From the NCBI RefSeq assembly GCF_035581365.1, contig NZ_CP141590.1, forward strand, positions 124,001 to 188,000: a stretch of 64,000 bases of DNA, read 5' to 3'. The stretch's first letter is position 1, and every line of letters begins with the position of its first letter. The notes beneath the pieces are model-generated. The model saw only the letters and a list, made by a program, of their open reading frames with translations. It did no database searches and was not told the DNA's origin. Position numbers and translations under genes: made by a program. Source of the stretch: Tsuneonella sp. CC-YZS046. GTDB lineage: Bacteria; Pseudomonadota; Alphaproteobacteria; Sphingomonadales; Sphingomonadaceae. Below, piece by piece: positions 60,093 to 64,000 of this stretch.

Positions 60093-61439
60093 ATGCCGTT
60101 CGATAGATTCCGCGCGTTGTCGTCCGCGCTTGCCTTGCTGGGTGGCATGTTGCCGCTTGCCGCCCCGGCGGCCCAGGCTGCCGGAGACTACGGCTGCGAC
60201 AGCCGCACGATAAAGGCCGCGCCGGTCAGGCTGGCTTCGGTGCCGGTCAACCGCTTTCTCGACTCCCTCGGGGTCAATATTCATATCGACCAGGGATACG
60301 ATCCCGACAGCTACATCGAGCCATTGCACTATCTCGGCGTGCGGCAAGTGCGGGACGGCAATCGCAATGTGAACAACATGCTTCATCTGGCGCGGGAAAC
60401 CGGGGTGCGGTTCTCCCTGATCTCCACCGGCAATATCCCGCATGTGATGGGCGTGGCCAGAATGCTGGCGAAAGCGGATGCCCTGCTGGCTGTCGAGGGG
60501 CCGAACGAGCCGAATAATTTTCCGATAGAATACAAGTGGCGCAAGGGAGGGGGAAGCCACGGCTGGGTGGTGGTCGCGGAGCTTCAGCGCGATCTCTATG
60601 CCCAGGTGAAATCGGACCGGGTGCTCGGCAAATATCCGGTGTTCGGCCCGTCAGAAACCGGCGCGCAAACCGAAAATGCCGGGCTGCAGTTCCTGAAGAT
60701 ACCCAAGGGCGCCGACACGTTGCTGCCGGAAGGCACGGTGTTTTCCGACTATGCCAATGTCCATAATTATGTCGGCGGGGTGGATAATCACTATGGCGAT
60801 AACCAGGCCTGGAATGCCGCCGATCCGACGCTGTGGGGGGAAGGGAACGGGCTCGTCGCCAATCACGGGCGGACATGGCATCGCAGGTTTCCCGGCTATA
60901 GCGACGATCAGCTTCCATCCTTGCCGCGCGTCTCCACGGAAACAGGTTTCCCCGCCGGCGCGGATGCCAGGGAACAGCATCGACAGGGCGCTGTGCTGGT
61001 CAACACCTATCTCGCGCAGTTCCATCGCGGCTGGACCTATACCTTCCTCTATCAACTGCGGGACAATGAGGGCGGCAAGAGCCTGCAAGGGCTCTACACG
61101 GGCAATCGCCTCAAGCTCGCCGCCCATTACATCCACAATCTGACCGCGATCCTGGCAGACGATCCGAAGGCCGCCGATCCAAAGCCGGGAACTGTGCAGT
61201 TCGCTACGGATTCACCTGCGGTGCATGCGCTGGCCTTCGCGAAAAGCACGGGCAAGCGGGCAGTGGTTGTTTGGGGTGAGCGCGTCAGCGGGAGCGATCC
61301 GGCCCGGGTGGATTTCGGCTCGCCGGTTTCGGTGAAGATATTCGATATAACCCGGGGCAAGGAGCCGATAGATACCCTCGGTTCGGTGCGCTCGGTCTGT
61401 CTCGACCTTTCCGATCATGCGATGGTGCTCGAATACTGA
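60093..61439 (+). CDS. secreted TIM-barrel glycoside hydrolase-like protein
   Basis: A 448-residue protein with a signal peptide ending near AQA-A (residue 29). The sequence fits clan GH-A: the acid/base motif is GPNEPNNF (Glu139) and the nucleophile lies in STETGFP (Glu283), with HNYVGG between. The C-terminal 100 residues look like a beta-sandwich (RAVVVWGERVSGSDPARVDFGSPVSVKIFD). It would act in the periplasm or outside on a sugar conjugate. No carbohydrate genes surround it; removal of a sugar from a plant glycoside before catabolism is one idea. The exact GH family is unknown. Confidence 0.72.
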   Translation: MPFDRFRALSSALALLGGMLPLAAPAAQAAGDYGCDSRTIKAAPVRLASVPVNRFLDSLGVNIHIDQGYDPDSYIEPLHYLGVRQVRDGNRNVNNMLHLARETGVRFSLISTGNIPHVMGVARMLAKADALLAVEGPNEPNNFPIEYKWRKGGGSHGWVVVAELQRDLYAQVKSDRVLGKYPVFGPSETGAQTENAGLQFLKIPKGADTLLPEGTVFSDYANVHNYVGGVDNHYGDNQAWNAADPTLWGEGNGLVANHGRTWHRRFPGYSDDQLPSLPRVSTETGFPAGADAREQHRQGAVLVNTYLAQFHRGWTYTFLYQLRDNEGGKSLQGLYTGNRLKLAAHYIHNLTAILADDPKAADPKPGTVQFATDSPAVHALAFAKSTGKRAVVVWGERVSGSDPARVDFGSPVSVKIFDITRGKEPIDTLGSVRSVCLDLSDHAMVLEY

Positions 61440-61468
61440 CGGCCCCGCCCCGGCTGGTATCGGATCGC

Positions 61469-61777
61469 CTAGGTTTCCATATCCATGTCCAGCAGCAGAT
61501 AGATTGCAGCCTTCTGCCAGTGCAGCCCGGCGTGCAGGCTGGCATAAACCCCGCCCGGCAAGGCGTTCTGGATCACGAATTTGAGCGCCAGCAGGCCGGG
61601 CAGGGCATAGCGTTGGACGGTGCCGGGCATGACCCGGTTCAATTCGGCCTGGACTCGATCCACGGTCAGGAACTCTGCCAGGCGTGCATATTCATCCTGT
61701 CCCACGGCGACCACTGTAAGGTCGAGCGTGTCCGCCTTGTCGCCGGACCGGCCGCATGCGATGTCCCCCACCTTCAT
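61469..61777 (-). CDS. AtuA C-terminal ferredoxin-fold-like protein
   Basis: A 102-residue protein starting MKVGDIACGRSGDKADTLDLTVVAVG, the hallmark of the small domain found at the end of many AtuA-related proteins. Here it is a separate gene overlapping the large AtuA-like gene by ATGA. It is thought to work with it, function unknown in detail. ATG at 61792 is a less likely start. Confidence 0.82.
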   Translation of the reverse strand: MKVGDIACGRSGDKADTLDLTVVAVGQDEYARLAEFLTVDRVQAELNRVMPGTVQRYALPGLLALKFVIQNALPGGVYASLHAGLHWQKAAIYLLLDMDMET

Positions 61778-63105
61778 GGGATGTTGCTCCATTCGACCGA
61801 AGGTTTCACGAGTTCGCGGTCGATGTAGCCATTGACCACTTCCAGCCGGGGGCGCTGCTCGCTGCGGACCCCGCATCCGCCGGCTGGGCCGGAAAGGGTA
61901 AGGGCATAGACTTCGTCTTCGGCCAGCTGGGCGTCGCCGGCATCGTCGAATTTCGCGGAGACATGCACTCTCACTTCCGGCGGTTCGCTGTTGATGGCGC
62001 GCGATGCGGCGCCCAGCACGGAATTGAGCCCGACCAGATCGATCCTGAGATCCTGCTCCGGAAGATGCGCAAGGCGAAGGCGCAGGACATCGGCGGCGCG
62101 GCGCGCCCGGTCGAGCGCTCCGCGCCCGGCGAAGGCGATCTCCACATCGCTGATCGCGCCGGGCCGGTCGACGAAGCCGGATACCTTGAGCCTCGCCGGC
62201 CGGTCTGCGGCGCGGGCGCCCGAGACGCGAACGCGGGAGGGGCCGATCTCCTCGATCGATACTCCGCTGAAATCCACGGTCAGATCGGGCGTTATATAGG
62301 CCGACGGGTCATGCACTTCGTAAAGCAGCTGCAACGTGCAGGTCAGCCGATTGATAAGCGCGGGGCTTCCATCGACCACCGTGATTTCCGCCGTCCCATC
62401 CTCAAAGACGCGGGCAATCGGATAGCCGAGATTGGCAAGGTCGCTGCTGCCAAGCGGCGGAACGCCAGGCGCCTCGAAATTGCCGCCGGTAAGCTGCCCG
62501 GAACATTCGAGCAGATGTCCCACCGCGATTGCACCGGCGAATGCGTCCTCGCTGCCATCGAGATACGGCAGGAGATCGCCGGCGAACAGGGCGGAATCGG
62601 CGGTGCGGCCGGTGACTATGATGTCGGCCTGGTTCTCGACGGCCTCGACGATGCCGTTCGTGCCGAGATAGGCATGGGCGCCCAGCAAATCGCCCTCGAT
62701 CGACCCGTCCCATGCAATCCGGTCGGCCAGATGACGGACATCGTCACCGATCGCCGCCGCGATGCGCATTCCGGACCGGCCGAGATCCTTTGCAAGGCGC
62801 TCGATCCGTTGCGCGCCGGATACCGGATTGGCCGCCCCGAAGTTGGAGATGATCCGGCACTTGCTGCTCGCCGGAGATTGAAGGATCGGCGTCAGCCGCC
62901 GTTCGATCCGGGAATCTGCGCCGCTGCCGGGATCGCGGCGCCGCGCTCTCAGCCCGGGGACAAGGGTGCGCTCGGCCAGGCATTCCAGCACGATGGTGTC
63001 GACCTGCCCGGATTCCGCCAGCTTCACGGCGGGATCGGTGCGGTCGCCGGCAAAGCCCGCGCCGCAGGCGATGGTGCGGACAATGCGGTCGTCGGTTCCG
63101 CTCAT
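61774..63105 (-). CDS. AtuA-like (DUF1446) acyclic terpene utilisation family protein
   Basis: A 443-residue protein of the DUF1446/AtuA family, first known from acyclic terpene catabolism in Pseudomonas. TIACGAGFAGDRTDPAVKLAESGQVDTIVLECLAERTL, ISNFGAANP, DIIVTGRTADSALF and GHLLECSGQLTGGNF are family signatures. Its enzyme activity is not settled. It overlaps the PQQ dehydrogenase gene (ATGA) upstream and the small AtuA partner downstream. Start at ATG 63105; the longer frame is not used. Confidence 0.87.
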   Translation of the reverse strand: MSGTDDRIVRTIACGAGFAGDRTDPAVKLAESGQVDTIVLECLAERTLVPGLRARRRDPGSGADSRIERRLTPILQSPASSKCRIISNFGAANPVSGAQRIERLAKDLGRSGMRIAAAIGDDVRHLADRIAWDGSIEGDLLGAHAYLGTNGIVEAVENQADIIVTGRTADSALFAGDLLPYLDGSEDAFAGAIAVGHLLECSGQLTGGNFEAPGVPPLGSSDLANLGYPIARVFEDGTAEITVVDGSPALINRLTCTLQLLYEVHDPSAYITPDLTVDFSGVSIEEIGPSRVRVSGARAADRPARLKVSGFVDRPGAISDVEIAFAGRGALDRARRAADVLRLRLAHLPEQDLRIDLVGLNSVLGAASRAINSEPPEVRVHVSAKFDDAGDAQLAEDEVYALTLSGPAGGCGVRSEQRPRLEVVNGYIDRELVKPSVEWSNIP

Positions 63106-64000
63106 CAGCGCGCCTTCGGCAGAGCGTAGGCGATCACATAATCTTCCGCCGGGCTGCGCAGCGAAGCATTGCCGCCCGCCGCGATGACGATGAACTGGCG
63201 GCCGCTCCTGGGGCTGACATAGGTCATCGGCGTGGCATGGCCGCCCGTCGGCAGCGGGGCTTTCCACAGCAGCTTGCCGGTGCGGCTGTCGAAGGCGCGG
63301 ATCAGCCTTTCCTGGGTGGCGCCGATGAAGATCAGGCCAGTGCCGGTCGACAAGGTTCCGCCGGTGTTGGGGACGCCCATGGGCAGCGGCAAGGTGGATC
63401 GGAACCCCATCGGCCCGCTATCCGCGCTGGTGCCCAGCGGCTTTTGCCAGAGCAGCTTGCGGCTATCGAGATCGACCACGCCGATCATGCCGAAGGGCGG
63501 CTGGGTGCAGGGCATGTCCAGCGGAGAAAGGAACGGCTCGTTCAGCACGGCAAAGGGCGTGCCCGCCTGCGCGGTCGGGTCGCCCATATGGACCATTCCC
63601 GTTTCGGTCGGCTGGATGTCGCCCGCTTCGGCCCTTGGCACCAGCCGCATGTAGATCGGCACGCGGTTCCAGTTCACCACCAGCAAGCGCCGTTGCGGAT
63701 CGATCGAAACCCCGCCCCAGTCCACGCCGCCCAAGGTGCCCGGATAGAACACGGTCGGCTTGACGCCGGGCGGAGTATACGGCCCGTCATGCCGCGCGCC
63801 CTTGAAGCGGATGCGGCACCAGAGTTGGTCGAGCGGAGTGGCGCCCCACATCAGCCTTTCGGAAAGGACGGTGTCGTCGAAGGAGGGCATGCCGACGGAG
63901 AAGGGCTGCGTCGGGCTGAGGAAATCGCCCGCGGCCGGTCCTTGCGGGACAGGCTTTTCGACGACTTCGGTAAGCGGCGTTCCGGTCCGCCGGTCCAGCA
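63105..64000 (-). CDS. membrane-bound PQQ-dependent dehydrogenase, C-terminal part
   Basis: The gene starts beyond the right edge; 298 codons of its 3' part are seen. The segment LDRRTGTPLTEVVEKPVPQG at the edge, then PTQPFSVGMPSF, GGVDWGGVSIDP, GTPNTGGTLSTGTGLIF-like text and FDSRTGKLLWKAPLPTGGHATPMTY match the glucose/quinate/shikimate family of quinoproteins. The PQQ-binding propeller acts in the periplasm and passes electrons to ubiquinone. It could oxidise a cyclic polyol or alcohol. It is translationally coupled to the AtuA pair. Confidence 0.9.
   Translation of the reverse strand, partial: LDRRTGTPLTEVVEKPVPQGPAAGDFLSPTQPFSVGMPSFDDTVLSERLMWGATPLDQLWCRIRFKGARHDGPYTPPGVKPTVFYPGTLGGVDWGGVSIDPQRRLLVVNWNRVPIYMRLVPRAEAGDIQPTETGMVHMGDPTAQAGTPFAVLNEPFLSPLDMPCTQPPFGMIGVVDLDSRKLLWQKPLGTSADSGPMGFRSTLPLPMGVPNTGGTLSTGTGLIFIGATQERLIRAFDSRTGKLLWKAPLPTGGHATPMTYVSPRSGRQFIVIAAGGNASLRSPAEDYVIAYALPKAR

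Noticed and set aside
1-64000. tRNA genes, CRISPR arrays, insertion sequences and att sites
   Set aside because: No cloverleaf-like segments, repeat-spacer arrays, transposase frames or flanking duplications were seen on reading the sequence; a dedicated search was not possible.

Overview
The window is a dense catabolic region from an alphaproteobacterium, most likely a sphingomonad (Novosphingobium/Sphingobium-like). This rests on the high GC content, the two TonB-dependent receptors whose plug begins with GEIVVTA-(T/N)KR, the many TTG starts behind GGGAGAG ribosome sites, and the mix of Baeyer-Villiger, luciferase-like, P450 and Rieske oxygenases with several SnoaL-like proteins. No rRNA, tRNA, CRISPR array, insertion sequence or phage gene was seen. 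The genus is an inference.

Layout. 1-6.3 kb: end of a thiolase-like gene, a Baeyer-Villiger monooxygenase (BVMO), an acyl-CoA ligase with an SDR, and a TetR regulator. 6.3-12.7 kb: TonB receptor, second BVMO, amidohydrolase with a MIP18-type protein. 12.8-16 kb: SDR, TetR and acyl-CoA ligase. 16-21.7 kb: operon of two luciferase-like (LLM) flavin oxidoreductases, zinc alcohol dehydrogenase, cytochrome P450 and SDR. 21.8-27.5 kb: CMD-family protein facing an operon of two SnoaL proteins, two crotonases, a DUF2889 protein, RibB and a SnoaL protein. 27.5-31.2 kb: a second type of TetR facing an operon of LLM oxidoreductase, membrane protein and cytochrome-oxidase subunit III/IV-like pair. 31.2-33.4 kb: LLM and quinone-oxidoreductase-like genes on the minus strand. 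33.9-39.9 kb: GDXG hydrolase, SDR, SnoaL, beta-keto acid cleavage enzyme, cyclase and a HAPMO-like BVMO. 39.9-47.8 kb: TetR facing an LLM oxidoreductase and a complete beta-oxidation set. 47.8-54.7 kb: TetR, ferredoxin, Rieske oxygenase, a small partner, second TonB receptor, SDR and EthD protein. 54.8-64 kb: aldo/keto reductase, molybdopterin enzyme, SnoaL, AraC regulator, secreted glycosidase-like protein, split AtuA pair and a PQQ dehydrogenase running off the right edge.

How the genes fit together (inference): a hydrophobic alicyclic or terpenoid-like substrate enters through the TonB receptors. P450, Rieske and LLM enzymes oxidise it, SDR/ADH enzymes make ketones, BVMOs make lactones, the GDXG hydrolase and cyclase-family protein open them, CoA ligases activate the acids, and crotonases, acyl-CoA dehydrogenase, hydroxyacyl-CoA dehydrogenase, the thiolase-like protein and BKACE shorten the chain. 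RibB may support the large flavin demand. The substrate cannot be named from sequence.

The most notable signal is regulatory. Three paralogous TetR proteins, each 216 residues with the starts chosen here, share the window with three related families of 20-bp palindromes (8-bp arms, 4-bp spacer): class A around CCACG, class B around TCAACG, class C around CAACA. They sit on promoters across the first 41 kb, and one site of each class lies in front of the first TonB receptor gene, on two tandem promoters. This looks like a layered regulon in which uptake integrates several pathway signals.
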